Shown here: one piece after another, positions 27,198 through 35,791 of the stretch
Position numbering within the stretch: the first letter of the stretch is position 1
How the letters are laid out: every line of letters starts with the position of its first letter
From: Selenomonadaceae bacterium
GTDB taxonomy: Bacteria; Bacillota; Negativicutes; Selenomonadales; Selenomonadaceae
Length of the DNA: 36,799 nt
Assembly: GCA_022786545.1 (NCBI GenBank)
Contig: JALFXV010000018.1
Coordinates: 1-36,799 of the forward strand
Direction of reading: 5' to 3'
The notes under the pieces: generated by a model
The model's database searches: none
Seen by the model: only the letters and a program-made list of their open reading frames with translations
Told to the model about the DNA's origin: nothing
Program-made: the position numbers and the translations under genes

Positions 27198-29174
27198 ATG
27201 AAGCAAATGGGAAATTGGGAAAAGAAACTGACTATGCAGGTAATGGCTGCGCTTTTGGCAAGTGCCGCTATGGGAACCACGGCTTTTGCAGCAGAGGCAG
27301 TACATGGCGAATCTGCCGATGTGGCAGCAGATGTGTATGAGCTGGAGGATACTGTAGTTACAGCGGAACGCAGGCCTACTAAGAAAATGGAGACACCTGC
27401 CAATACTACTGTTATTACTGCCCGGGAGATTGAGGATAATCACTACCAGAGCGTGGATGAGGCAATCGGCCATGTAAATGGCGTGTCTATTGTGCGCATG
27501 GGAGGCGGTCTGCGCAGCTATGTGCGCATCAATGGCGATGACAGGGTTGTTATTATGATTGACGGGCAGAAGCTGAACGATGACCAGGGCTCTGCAAGCG
27601 GCAGGTTTAGTGCTGACTTGAATATGATACCGTCTATGGACAATATCCAGCGCATTGAAATTGTCAAGGGCGGCAGCAGTGCCTTGTATGGCAGTGATGC
27701 AGTTGGCGGTGTTATCAATATTATCACCAAAAATGCAGTAAAGAACGAGACTAAGGTGGATATCAATACAGGCTCCTGGGGCAGCCATAATTATACCCTC
27801 AGCACCCAGGGCAAGGAAAATGATTTCAGCTGGTTTATAACTGGCGGCTTGCAGAAGCGCGGTCATTTTGACTACAAGTTTGATGGCAACAGCCCTACTA
27901 TGGAAAATAGCGATTATAATAATAACAGCTTTTCCATGAAGCTGAAAAATCGTTTTTCAGATGCCAATTCACTGGTAGTGTCTTACAATCATAAGTCTGT
28001 GGACAGCGGTTTGTACGATTGCTTTGGGGCTACTTCCAGTTTGCCTTCCAGTTATGGCAATCGGTTGCAGGAGAATTTTAATAATTATGCTGTTACCTGG
28101 AACTACAATGAAGATAAGGATGTACCAGCTTACATAAAATTTTTCTATAATGAAAAAACTATTAACATGGGTGGGCAGGATCCTATTACATATGCAGTTC
28201 TGCAACATGCACCAATGTATAATCGTGTGATGGGCATTGATACCCAGCGAGGCTGGAAGCTCAGTAATAAGCATGCTTTGGTGACCGGTTCGGAGTGGCA
28301 TCAGAGTAATTCCAGCAATAGCCTGAGCGGTTATGAGGATAGAAAGCTGACCAATATTAGCCTGTTCGTGCAGGATACCTGGAAATTTGCAGATAAATGG
28401 ACATTGGTGCCGGGACTGCGTATGGATAGCCATAGTGCCTTTGGAACCCATTGGTCTCCAAAGGTTGCTATTAATTACTTAGCGGATGCGGATACTCAGG
28501 TATATGCTTCCTGGGGTCGGGTGTTTAAGGCACCGACTGCTGATGATTTATATTACAATGCAGGTGGTATGTACGGCAACCCTGATTTGCAGGCAGAGAC
28601 AGGCTATACAGCTACCATAGGTATGAACCATAATTTCAATGAAAAGACCAGCGTAGGCATTTCTTTCTTTCAGAGCAGGCTCAATGATGCTATTGCCTGG
28701 TTGAACATACCTGGAACATGGGATTACAGGGCAACTAATTTGGAGGAAGAAAAGCGGCAGGGCATGGAGCTGTCCTTCAATCAGGAGCTTAGTCCGATGT
28801 GGAGCTATGATATCGGTTATTCCTACATTAGGCGTGAAGCCACAAAAAAGGCAAACGGAATAGCGATGGGGGTTGATCCATCTAACCTCCAGCCGAATGG
28901 CTATCGCATAGGGGTTCATTATAAGAGCGGTGCCTGGAAGGCAAATCTGCTGGGCACAATCGGCAGCGGTCTGGATGCTCAGTATTATAACAACAACAGC
29001 AGCTATAATGTCTGGGATTTTAACCTCAGCTATGATATTAAGAAAAATCTTACTACTTACTTCAAGGTAAATAATCTCACCAATCAGGAGCATTTTGAGC
29101 AGAAGACATCTTGGGGCAACTATTACCCTTGCACAGGGCGCTTCTATCAGGTAGGCCTTACCTGCACTTTCTAA
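27198..29174 (+). CDS. btuB: TonB-dependent outer-membrane cobalamin receptor (BtuB-like)
   Basis: A 658-residue precursor. A signal peptide (about 1-31, ending TAFA) is followed by the TonB box in DTVVTAERR (51-59). The plug domain follows (ITAREIEDNHYQSVDEAIGHVNGVSI, then IQRIEIVKGGSSALYGSDAVGGVINIITK) and then a beta barrel ending in aromatic Phe (GLTCTF), the insertase signal. It would import corrinoids across the outer membrane, drawing energy from the ExbB-ExbD-TonB complex encoded downstream. ATG 27198 is chosen because AAAAGGAGAG precedes it and gives a clean signal peptide; an in-frame upstream start at 27096 does not. The cobalamin riboswitch in the leader supports the substrate call. 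Confidence 0.93.
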   Translation: MKQMGNWEKKLTMQVMAALLASAAMGTTAFAAEAVHGESADVAADVYELEDTVVTAERRPTKKMETPANTTVITAREIEDNHYQSVDEAIGHVNGVSIVRMGGGLRSYVRINGDDRVVIMIDGQKLNDDQGSASGRFSADLNMIPSMDNIQRIEIVKGGSSALYGSDAVGGVINIITKNAVKNETKVDINTGSWGSHNYTLSTQGKENDFSWFITGGLQKRGHFDYKFDGNSPTMENSDYNNNSFSMKLKNRFSDANSLVVSYNHKSVDSGLYDCFGATSSLPSSYGNRLQENFNNYAVTWNYNEDKDVPAYIKFFYNEKTINMGGQDPITYAVLQHAPMYNRVMGIDTQRGWKLSNKHALVTGSEWHQSNSSNSLSGYEDRKLTNISLFVQDTWKFADKWTLVPGLRMDSHSAFGTHWSPKVAINYLADADTQVYASWGRVFKAPTADDLYYNAGGMYGNPDLQAETGYTATIGMNHNFNEKTSVGISFFQSRLNDAIAWLNIPGTWDYRATNLEEEKRQGMELSFNQELSPMWSYDIGYSYIRREATKKANGIAMGVDPSNLQPNGYRIGVHYKSGAWKANLLGTIGSGLDAQYYNNNSSYNVWDFNLSYDIKKNLTTYFKVNNLTNQEHFEQKTSWGNYYPCTGRFYQVGLTCTF

Positions 29175-29199
29175 TAATCGATTGCAAAGGAGGCAGTTT

Positions 29200-30165
29200 A
29201 TGCTGGAATTAGTCAACCTCTCCAATGATATTACGGATACGGAAGGCCTGCTGGGAGGCAATTCGGCAAAGCTTGCCTCTTTTTTGCAAAGGCATCATCT
29301 TGACGGCATAGAGTTTATGTGCTGTGCCCCTTGGGATAAAAGCTTTCATCAGCCTGATATTATCAAGGGCTTTCATCTTTGGTTCTGGCCCAGCTGGCTG
29401 GATTTCTGGCTGGAAAATGAACAGGCACTGCTGCGGGAATTTGGTTCCTGGGAGAAGGTTGAAAGCTGCTTTGGTGCTTCCCGTGAGGCATGGCTGGACA
29501 GGTGGGCAGCCAATTTTCAGCAGGCAGCAGACTGCGGTGCAGAATATGCCGTTTTTCATGTGGCGCAGGCAAGAAGCAGCGAAATCCGCTGCCGCAGCTT
29601 TGCCTACAGTTCAGCACAGGTCATAGAAGCTGTGCTGGATATAATCAATCAGCTTACAGCCCGGCTGCCATCGGAGATGGCCCTCCTATATGAAAATCTC
29701 TGGTGGCCCGGGTTGGATTTAACTTTGCCAGCCTTAGTGCATGAGCTGCTGGCTGGTACAAAGCACAAGTGCGGCATCATGCTGGATACAGGGCATTTGA
29801 TGAATACAAACACGAGGCTGTGCTGTGAGTCGCAGGCGGCGGACTATATTTTGCGGATAGTGGACAGCCTTGGTTCAGCTGCTGGCAGTATCCAGGGGGT
29901 TCATCTGCATACCTCTTTTTCCGGGGAATATGTGGAAAAGGAGAGGCAGCGGCATAACCAGCCTGAGTATAATCTGCCTGCCGGGGAAATCATGGATTAT
30001 GTATTGAAGGTTGACCGGCATCAGCCTTTCAGGACGGCTGCCGCCAGACGGATTGTGGATGCAGTTCAGCCACGGTATCTGGTGCATGAGTTTGTGCCTG
30101 AAAATTATGAGGACTGGGAAAACAAGCTGGTACAGCAGCAAAAGGTATTGTACAGGAGATTATAG
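29200..30165 (+). CDS. cbiR: TIM-barrel (AP endonuclease 2 superfamily) protein, probable cobamide-remodelling hydrolase CbiR
   Basis: A 321-residue protein of the xylose-isomerase-like / AP-endonuclase-2 TIM-barrel superfamily. Strand-end metal-binding segments are visible: YAVFHVAQ, LLYENLWWPG, IMLDTGHLMN, GVHLHTS and LVHEFVPEN. Proteins of this superfamily named CbiR (described in Akkermansia) hydrolyse cobamides so that the lower base can be replaced. The gene sits between the cobalamin receptor and exbB under a cobalamin riboswitch, which makes that role the best guess. A sugar-phosphate isomerase is the main alternative. ATG 29200 follows AAAGGAGG; an in-frame upstream TTG at 29182 is less likely. 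Confidence 0.65.
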   Translation: MLELVNLSNDITDTEGLLGGNSAKLASFLQRHHLDGIEFMCCAPWDKSFHQPDIIKGFHLWFWPSWLDFWLENEQALLREFGSWEKVESCFGASREAWLDRWAANFQQAADCGAEYAVFHVAQARSSEIRCRSFAYSSAQVIEAVLDIINQLTARLPSEMALLYENLWWPGLDLTLPALVHELLAGTKHKCGIMLDTGHLMNTNTRLCCESQAADYILRIVDSLGSAAGSIQGVHLHTSFSGEYVEKERQRHNQPEYNLPAGEIMDYVLKVDRHQPFRTAAARRIVDAVQPRYLVHEFVPENYEDWENKLVQQQKVLYRRL

Positions 30166-30168
30166 TTT

Positions 30169-30831
30169 ATGGATTTGATTGTTAATGGCGTAGAGTTTTT
30201 TCACAAGGGCGGCTCCATTATGTATGTATTGCTGCTATGTTCATTTCTGGTGGTAAGCATAGCTATCGAAAGATGGCGGTATTTTGCCCGTCGTGACAGT
30301 GGGCGCGGCTTTACCAGGCAGTTTGCGGAGGCAATGTCAGCCGGGGATTTTGGCAAGGCAATTGGTATTGCTAAAGATGGCAGTGGTGATCTGGCAGGTT
30401 TATTGACAGGGGCGTTTAAGATACTTGCCGAGGGGGCAGAGCATGGGCAGCTGACAGGCTATATGGAGGTGCAGTCAGGCGTGGCATTGTCCAGATTGCG
30501 CCAAAGATTGTATTATCTCAGCGTTATCGTGACCATGGCACCCCTCTTGGGACTCCTGGGAACTATCAGCGGCATGATTTCCGCATTTAGTGTATTTAAT
30601 GTGGAATCAGGACAGGCAACTGCCATTACAGGCGGTGTCGGCGAGGCCTTGATTGCCACAGCAATGGGGCTGTGCGTGGCGATTATCGCCCTGGCAGTGC
30701 ATTCTTATTTTACCCAGCGGCTGGAGAATATAATTACGGATATGGAGCAGTGCTTCTCCCTGGTGGAAGCCAGCAGGAAGGCTCTGTCAGGGAAATCAGG
30801 TGAGCTGTATAAAGCAGGTGAGGCGGTATGA
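30169..30831 (+). CDS. exbB: ExbB/TolQ-type proton channel subunit
   Basis: A 220-residue inner-membrane protein with three hydrophobic spans (near 20-37, about 115-145 and about 155-185) and the MotA/TolQ/ExbB signature TMAPLLGLLGTISGMISAF, then GVGEALIATAMGLCVAI. With ExbD it uses the proton gradient to drive TonB. It starts 3 bases after the CbiR-like gene, and its stop overlaps the exbD start (ATGA), so expression is tightly coupled to the receptor operon. Confidence 0.95.
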   Translation: MDLIVNGVEFFHKGGSIMYVLLLCSFLVVSIAIERWRYFARRDSGRGFTRQFAEAMSAGDFGKAIGIAKDGSGDLAGLLTGAFKILAEGAEHGQLTGYMEVQSGVALSRLRQRLYYLSVIVTMAPLLGLLGTISGMISAFSVFNVESGQATAITGGVGEALIATAMGLCVAIIALAVHSYFTQRLENIITDMEQCFSLVEASRKALSGKSGELYKAGEAV

Positions 30832-31238
30832 GATTGAGGGACAGGCGCGCTGCCTGCAAGCCGGAAGTAAATATTATCCCTATGATAGATATCATGTTTT
30901 TCCTGCTGGTATTTTTTATGATGAGTACCTTGTACATGGTGAATATCAAGACCGTGGATGTAAATCTGCCACAGGCGCAGCATGCGGAAACGCAGATGAA
31001 GGTGACTTATCTTGTGACCATGAAGGCGGATGGCTCTTTGTGGCTGGAGGACAAGCCTATTGCCGAGGGGGAGCTTCTTCGCCGGGCGGCAGCAGAGCAA
31101 CGGCGAAATCCACGTTTTGCGGTGGTAGTGCGTGCCGACCAGGGCATGGATTACGGCATGGTTATCGGCTTTCTGGACAAGATGAAGGGGGCTGGCGTTA
31201 CACGCTTTGCTTTGGCGGCGGAGAGCGGGAGGTCCTGA
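30828..31238 (+). CDS. exbD: ExbD-type subunit
   Basis: A 136-residue protein with a single N-terminal membrane helix containing the essential Asp (NIIPMIDIMFFLLVFFMM) and a periplasmic domain (EGELLRRAAAEQRRNPRFAVVVRADQG), as in ExbD/TolR. It shares an ATGA overlap with exbB, and tonB starts one base after its stop. It partners ExbB to energise TonB. Confidence 0.95.
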   Translation: MRLRDRRAACKPEVNIIPMIDIMFFLLVFFMMSTLYMVNIKTVDVNLPQAQHAETQMKVTYLVTMKADGSLWLEDKPIAEGELLRRAAAEQRRNPRFAVVVRADQGMDYGMVIGFLDKMKGAGVTRFALAAESGRS

Positions 31239-31239
31239 C

Positions 31240-32061
31240 ATGACACAGGAGCAGAAGGATAAATATCATGCCTATGGCATTTCTGCCATATTTCATATTA
31301 TTGTATTTATGCTGGTAGCATTAACGGGGATTTTTGCCCAGGCGGCACAGGAAAAGAAGCCTGCTGTGGATGTGACGGTATATGATATGGCTGCCGATAA
31401 TGGCGGTGGCGGCGGTGGGGGAAGTCCTGCCCCGGCACCTGCGGCAGAATTGCCCCAGGCTATTGATGCAGTAGCTTTGCCTGCTGAAACAGCTAAGCTG
31501 CCTGAGATTGCCGAGGAGTATACAAAGGAGCCGGAAAAGCAGCAGGAATACAGGGAAATCCATAGAACGGCAGAGACACCACGGCAGGTATTTGGTACAG
31601 TAGCTGCCAGCCCTGCTGCAAGTGGAGCTGCTTCCAGTATCGGCCATGGCAATGGCAGTGGTACAGGGAATGGCAGTGGCAATGGAACCGGGACAGGCTC
31701 GGGGGATGGCTCCGGCAGCGGTAATGGCAGCGGAGAGGGAAACGGCGATGGCAGCGGTTCCGGCAGGGATGAAGCTGCGGCAAAGAGGCCAAAGACTCCG
31801 CCAAAGTTTCTTGGCGGCAATGAGCCACGTTACCCTCGTGACTTGCAGGAGCAGGGAATTGGCGGCACTGTACTGCTCCGGCTGACGGTGACTGCCGAGG
31901 GCAGCGTGGCAGCTGTAGAGGTGGCAGGCTCATCCGGCTACAGCGACCTGGATAATGCCGCGGTAAAGGCAGCTTACACTTATAGCTTTGCTGCTGCCAG
32001 GAATGTTTATGATGAGCCGGTAACGTGCATTATCAGCAAAAGGGTTGTTTTCAACCCGTAA
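31240..32061 (+). CDS. tonB: TonB with Gly-rich periplasmic linker
   Basis: A 273-residue TonB: short cytoplasmic N-terminus, one membrane anchor (AIFHIIVFMLVALTGIF), a long periplasmic spacer and the C-terminal TonB domain (PRYPRDLQEQGIGGTVLLRL to FNP). Instead of the usual Pro-Lys/Pro-Glu repeats, the spacer carries about 45 residues of Gly alternating with Ser, Asn, Thr or Asp (GNGSGTGNGSG type), then KRPKTPPKF. ATG 31240 lies 7 bases after GGGAGG; the in-frame start at 31207 lies inside exbD and is unlikely. It is the last intact gene of the cobalamin transport operon. Confidence 0.93.
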   Translation: MTQEQKDKYHAYGISAIFHIIVFMLVALTGIFAQAAQEKKPAVDVTVYDMAADNGGGGGGGSPAPAPAAELPQAIDAVALPAETAKLPEIAEEYTKEPEKQQEYREIHRTAETPRQVFGTVAASPAASGAASSIGHGNGSGTGNGSGNGTGTGSGDGSGSGNGSGEGNGDGSGSGRDEAAAKRPKTPPKFLGGNEPRYPRDLQEQGIGGTVLLRLTVTAEGSVAAVEVAGSSGYSDLDNAAVKAAYTYSFAAARNVYDEPVTCIISKRVVFNP

Positions 32062-32111
32062 TATATAATTTTGTGCGCAGTATTATTGCAGCACGGTGGG
32101 AGGTTATTTAG

Positions 32112-32776
32112 ATGAAGAAAAAGAGATGGCTGACAGCAGGTATTATTCTTGCTTTAAGCGCACATGCGCCGTTGGCTTTGGCTGCTGAAGATGGTGCATC
32201 AGGAGGGAATGATAGTACAAGTACAGTGGATGTGTACGAGATGGATGATACTATCGTAATTGGCGGTTGGCAATTTTCCATACGGATATAACAGACAATA
32301 TTACCGCCAAGTGGAAAAGTTCAAAAAGTTCTTATACCTATACCAATGAAGATTTCCGCAACACGGGGATAGAGCTGTCCTGCGATATTAGCGGTACCAA
32401 TGGCTGGTCGTATCAGTATGGTGTTACCTGGCAGAATCCTGAGGTGAAAAGTGAGACGAAGAAGCTGGGATGGGAACGTACTCAGGGCAAGCTGCAGCTT
32501 ACCGGCGGCATTACCTATAAAAAAGATAAGTGGACATCGTCACTTTCCGGCTCATATCTGTGCAGCCGTGTAATGAATCCTTCCACTGCTCCTGCCTATG
32601 CTACCAAGCCGTATTTCCTGACTTCCTGGCGTACCAGCTACGCTCCTGACAAGAATACCGAGGTGGCGCTTTCTGTAGATAACATTTTGGATCGCAAGGA
32701 TAATTTGAGCCATAGCTCGTCCTATTATTATTCTGCGCCGGTGAATTATCTGCTGAGTTTCAGTTACAAGTTCTAA
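32112..32776 (+). pseudogene. TonB-dependent receptor with large internal deletion and frameshift
   Basis: The gene starts well: GGGAGG binding site, ATG 32112, a signal peptide (MKKKRWLTAGIILALSAHAPLALA) and a TonB box like that of BtuB (YEMDDTIVIGG). After about 50 codons, near 32262-32275, the sequence jumps to the end of a beta barrel in another frame (AIFHTDITDNITAKWKS ... LLSFSYKF, frame of 32267-32776). The plug and most of the barrel, about 1.3 kb in relatives, are gone, and the first frame stops at TAA 32288-32290. The remaining barrel end has the normal terminal Phe. It is a deleted paralogue of the receptor at 27198. Confidence 0.88.
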
Positions 32777-32808
32777 TATAATTTCTAGATATCTCCTAAT
32801 TGTATGAG

Positions 32809-32852
32809 GCACCTGTATGTCAATGCACTAGTGGCAGCAGGTGCTTTATTTT
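32809..32852 (+). terminator. Terminator after the cobalamin uptake operon
   Basis: GCACCTG (32809-32815) / CAGGTGC (32838-32844), followed by TTTATTTTT. Confidence 0.7.
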
Positions 32853-33000
32853 TAGCATTATTTATTTATCTTTATTGTTGTGCTTTGATAGATATTGGTA
32901 GTATAATATAGGCAGAGGGGGCAGGCAACATTGTCCGGGCAGTTGATTCATAATTCATAGGAAATATAAAAAAATAATATCGTAAGATATATCAAATTAA

Positions 33001-33029
33001 TTGACAACAATAAAATTTAGCTGTACAAT
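33001..33029 (+). promoter_or_regulatory. Promoter of the second riboswitch / mutAB transcript
   Basis: TTGACA (33001-33006), 17-base spacer, TACAAT (33024-33029). The 145 bases before it, back to the preceding terminator, are AT-rich and hold no gene; a TATAAT at 32902 is a weaker alternative. Confidence 0.7.
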
Positions 33030-33052
33030 ATAATTAATTTAATAGAGTAAGG

Positions 33053-33315
33053 ACAGGTGTCTGTATATCAGACTTAATAGAGAATCCGGTATAAGCCGGA
33101 ACGGTCCCGCCACTGTAAGGCAGAGGGCGGCACATTTATGTCACTGGGGCAGCACATTGCGGCGTAAAGGCGTGATGGCTCTGGGAAGGCGTGCCAACCG
33201 ATGAAGCCGAGTCAGGAGAACTGCCTGTTCAATCGTCACCGTTAGCGGCTGCATCCACAGCAGGGGAGTTTTGGATGCATCTGCTTGTACCTGCGAGCGA
33301 TGGGTAGGGGATGGA
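33053..33315 (+). ncRNA. Cobalamin riboswitch 2 (upstream of mutA)
   Basis: It contains GAGAATCCGGT, the B12 box GTCCCGCCACTGT (33104-33116), TTATGTCACTGG and GGGAAGGCG, the 3' core strand GTCAGGAGAACTGCCTG, and the same downstream block as riboswitch 1 (CACCGTTA ... CGAGCGATGGG, ending near 33315). A hairpin GCATCC / GGATGC is inserted between those last two parts. It is the same riboswitch class as the copy before btuB but precedes an enzyme that uses B12. Confidence 0.92.
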
Positions 33316-33360
33316 GCTATGAAACGACAGCTTTTGCTTTGGGCGTGAAATCGGTCTTCT

Positions 33361-33420
33361 ACCAGCTTTGGGGTTGCTGCGGCTTTGCCGCGGCGTCCCC
33401 GGGGCTGGTTTTGTTTTTTT
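33361..33420 (+). terminator. Strong terminator downstream of riboswitch 2
   Basis: A long GC-rich stem from ACCAGC (33361-33366) to GCTGGT (33404-33409), with inner GGGG/CCCC and GCGGC/GCCGC pairs, followed by TTTGTTTTTTT. It is the expected cobalamin-controlled terminator, though it is ~170 bases before mutA. Confidence 0.88.
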
Positions 33421-33452
33421 AGGCAGCCGGTTTCCGTTGCCTTTCTGGCGTT

Positions 33453-33486
33453 GGCTATAGAACAGGCATTGAGTGCCGCTATAGCC
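33453..33486 (+). other. Leader hairpin between two terminators
   Basis: GGCTATAG (33453-33460) pairs with CTATAGCC (33479-33486), with inner GGCA / TGCC. There is no T-run. It may be an antiterminator or processing site in the mutA leader. Confidence 0.55.
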
Positions 33487-33538
33487 TTTGTCATGGTATA
33501 TGAGCCTGTGGCAGGTTGCCGCATGCTATCGTAGCAAG

Positions 33539-33570
33539 TCCATCTGCATGCTCTGGCAGATGGATTTTTT
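33539..33570 (+). terminator. Second terminator immediately before mutA
   Basis: Perfect stem TCCATCTGC (33539-33547) / GCAGATGGA (33556-33564), then six T, only 6 bases before the AAGGAGG of mutA. GCATGC at 33521-33526 and again at 33545-33550 could pair as an alternative that opens this stem, a possible antiterminator. Confidence 0.82.
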
Positions 33571-33589
33571 AGTTGAAGGAGGTTGTTGT

Positions 33590-35791
33590 ATGAGTGAGGA
33601 GAAGGACCTGGACCTTCAGGCGATTTTGAAAAGGGCGGAGCAGGAAAGCGTTTTTCCTGATGTGCCTTTGGATGAATTTGCCCCGCCCGGCTATGATGAA
33701 TGGAAGGAAGCCTGTATAGCTCTTTTGAAGGGTGCGCCCTTTGAAAAGAAGATGTATACGGACACCTACGAGGGGATTACCTTTTCGCCTATGTATTTCC
33801 GCAGGGACACGGAGGATATCCTGCCGAAGGATTCCTATCCCGGCATGGATGATTTTCTGCGGGGAGCTACCCCTAACGGCTACATCAGGGCGCCTTGGGG
33901 CATTGCCCAGGCATGTGACCTGACCATGCCCCAGGCGAATAACCAGTTGCTCCGCCACGAGCAGGACAAGGGCTCTACTATCTACAATGTGCGCCTGGAT
34001 GCTGCCACCCTTGACTGCCGGAGCAGTGACAAGGTAGAAAGGCCCGGTGACGGAGGCTGCAGCATCAGCACATTGGATGACATGAGCACTTTGCTTTCGG
34101 ATTTGAAGCTCGACAAGTACCCCCTGTACATCTACGCAGGTGCTTCTGCCGTGCCTGTGCTGGCACTGACGGCAGCGGCTGTGCGGTCAGGGGGCGGCAG
34201 CCTGGGGAATTTAAAGGGCATTGTGGGCGCCAATCCTGTCGGTGAGCTGGCTGCCAGGGGCAGGAACAGCCAGTCCCTGGCCAAGCTGTACGATGAGGCC
34301 TATCTGGCGGCAAAGTGGGCGATTAAAAATGCGCCAGGCCTGAAGACCTTTATGGCTGGCAGCGATGTGTTCAGCCGGGGCGGCGCCAACGATGTGCAGG
34401 AAATCGCCTATACCCTGTCCATAGCGGCGGACTATATGCGTGCCATGCTGGAGAGGGGACTGACGGCGGACGAGGCTGCCGGGCAGATAATGTTCGGCTT
34501 CTCTATGGGCGCCAATTTCTTTATGCAGATTGCCAAGCTGAGGGCGGTGCGGCCTGTCTGGGCGCAGATTGCCGAGGCCTTTGGCTGCAGCAGCGAGGCC
34601 CAGCGGATACATATCCACGGCAAGCCGGCGCTGTTTTTCAAGACTAAGTATGACCCTTATGTGAATATGCTCCGCAATACCTCGGAGATGTTCTCCGGGG
34701 TGGTGGGAGGTATTGAGTCCTTCGAGAACGGCACCTTTGATGAGGCGGTGCGGAAGGGGGATGAATTTTCACGCCGTATTGCCAGGAACGTGCAGGTTAT
34801 GCTACAGGAGGAGTTCGGGCTGCTGCAGCCTATTGACCCGGCAGGTGGCTCCTGGGCGGTGGAAAGCCTGACCAAAGAGATTAAGGAAAAAATCTGGGCG
34901 GAGTTTCAGACTGTGGAAGGCATGGGCGGCATAGCAGCAGCCCTGCTGGAGGGATATCCTCAGGCGCAGGTGGGGGCAGTGCTTGCCAGCCGCTTCAAGA
35001 AGCTGGAATTCAGGCGTGACCGCATCGTAGGCAGCAACATGTACCCGAATATGACGGAAAAGCTGCTGGATGAGAGGCTGGAGGATTTTGAGGCTAACCG
35101 CAGGGCACGGAGCGAGGCCATCGCAGCCTACCAGTCAGATATGGACGAGGTGTTCAAGGCGGAAAAGCTGGCGGAGCTGGGCAAAATCAGCCAGGAAGGC
35201 GGCGATATTGTGCAGGCTGCCATTGAGGCTGCCAGGGCAGGTGCCGATATCGGCGAACTGAGGGCGGCCATTGATTGCAGCCGGTCTGCTGAGGCCGCGG
35301 CAAAGGAAGCGGTACAGGCGATTTTGCCCCACCGCTGGAGCGAGCGGTATGAGGAGCTGCGCATGACTACGGAGAAGTATCAGGCAGAGCATGATGACAA
35401 CGTAAAGATTTTCCTGGCCAACATGGGGCCGATACCGCAGCACAAGGCAAGGGCGGACTTCACCACGGGCTTTTTGCAGGTGGGAGCCTTCCAGGTGCTG
35501 GGCAACAACGGCTTCCAGACTGTGGAGGAAGCTGCGGAGGCGGCAGGCAGGTCCGGGGCGGATGCGGTGGTTATCTGCTCTACGGATGCCACTTACCCGG
35601 AGATTGTGCCGGCGCTTGCGCCGAAGCTTCATGAGGCACTGCCGGAGGCAATGGTATTCCTGGCAGGTGCCGCGCCGAAGGAGCTGGCAGATACCTACAG
35701 GGAGGCAGGGATTGACGAGTATATCAATGTCCGTGCCAACTGCTACGCTATCCTGCAGCTTTTGCAAAAGAGGAAGGGGATGATTGAGTAA
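33590..35791 (+). CDS. mutA: Methylmalonyl-CoA mutase small subunit
   Basis: A 733-residue small (beta) subunit of heterodimeric methylmalonyl-CoA mutase, which interconverts succinyl-CoA and methylmalonyl-CoA in the propionate pathway. ATG 33590 has AAGGAGG 7 bases upstream; the same frame is open back to 33488, but that part is leader with a terminator. The N-terminal two-thirds form the mutase barrel ([39 protein letters not shown]). The C-terminal B12-like domain ([26 protein letters not shown]) lacks the Asp-x-His-x-x-Gly cobalt-ligand motif, as expected for the non-catalytic subunit. Its TAA overlaps the mutB ATG by one base. Confidence 0.95.
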   Translation: MSEEKDLDLQAILKRAEQESVFPDVPLDEFAPPGYDEWKEACIALLKGAPFEKKMYTDTYEGITFSPMYFRRDTEDILPKDSYPGMDDFLRGATPNGYIRAPWGIAQACDLTMPQANNQLLRHEQDKGSTIYNVRLDAATLDCRSSDKVERPGDGGCSISTLDDMSTLLSDLKLDKYPLYIYAGASAVPVLALTAAAVRSGGGSLGNLKGIVGANPVGELAARGRNSQSLAKLYDEAYLAAKWAIKNAPGLKTFMAGSDVFSRGGANDVQEIAYTLSIAADYMRAMLERGLTADEAAGQIMFGFSMGANFFMQIAKLRAVRPVWAQIAEAFGCSSEAQRIHIHGKPALFFKTKYDPYVNMLRNTSEMFSGVVGGIESFENGTFDEAVRKGDEFSRRIARNVQVMLQEEFGLLQPIDPAGGSWAVESLTKEIKEKIWAEFQTVEGMGGIAAALLEGYPQAQVGAVLASRFKKLEFRRDRIVGSNMYPNMTEKLLDERLEDFEANRRARSEAIAAYQSDMDEVFKAEKLAELGKISQEGGDIVQAAIEAARAGADIGELRAAIDCSRSAEAAAKEAVQAILPHRWSERYEELRMTTEKYQAEHDDNVKIFLANMGPIPQHKARADFTTGFLQVGAFQVLGNNGFQTVEEAAEAAGRSGADAVVICSTDATYPEIVPALAPKLHEALPEAMVFLAGAAPKELADTYREAGIDEYINVRANCYAILQLLQKRKGMIE

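Noticed and set aside
31293-31820. Pro-rich 175-codon frame on the minus strand
   Set aside because: It is the complement of the Gly-rich TonB spacer, with no credible start.
33488-33589. Longer N-terminus for MutA from 33488
   Set aside because: The extra codons run through a perfect terminator hairpin and do not look like mutase sequence; ATG 33590 has the ribosome binding site.
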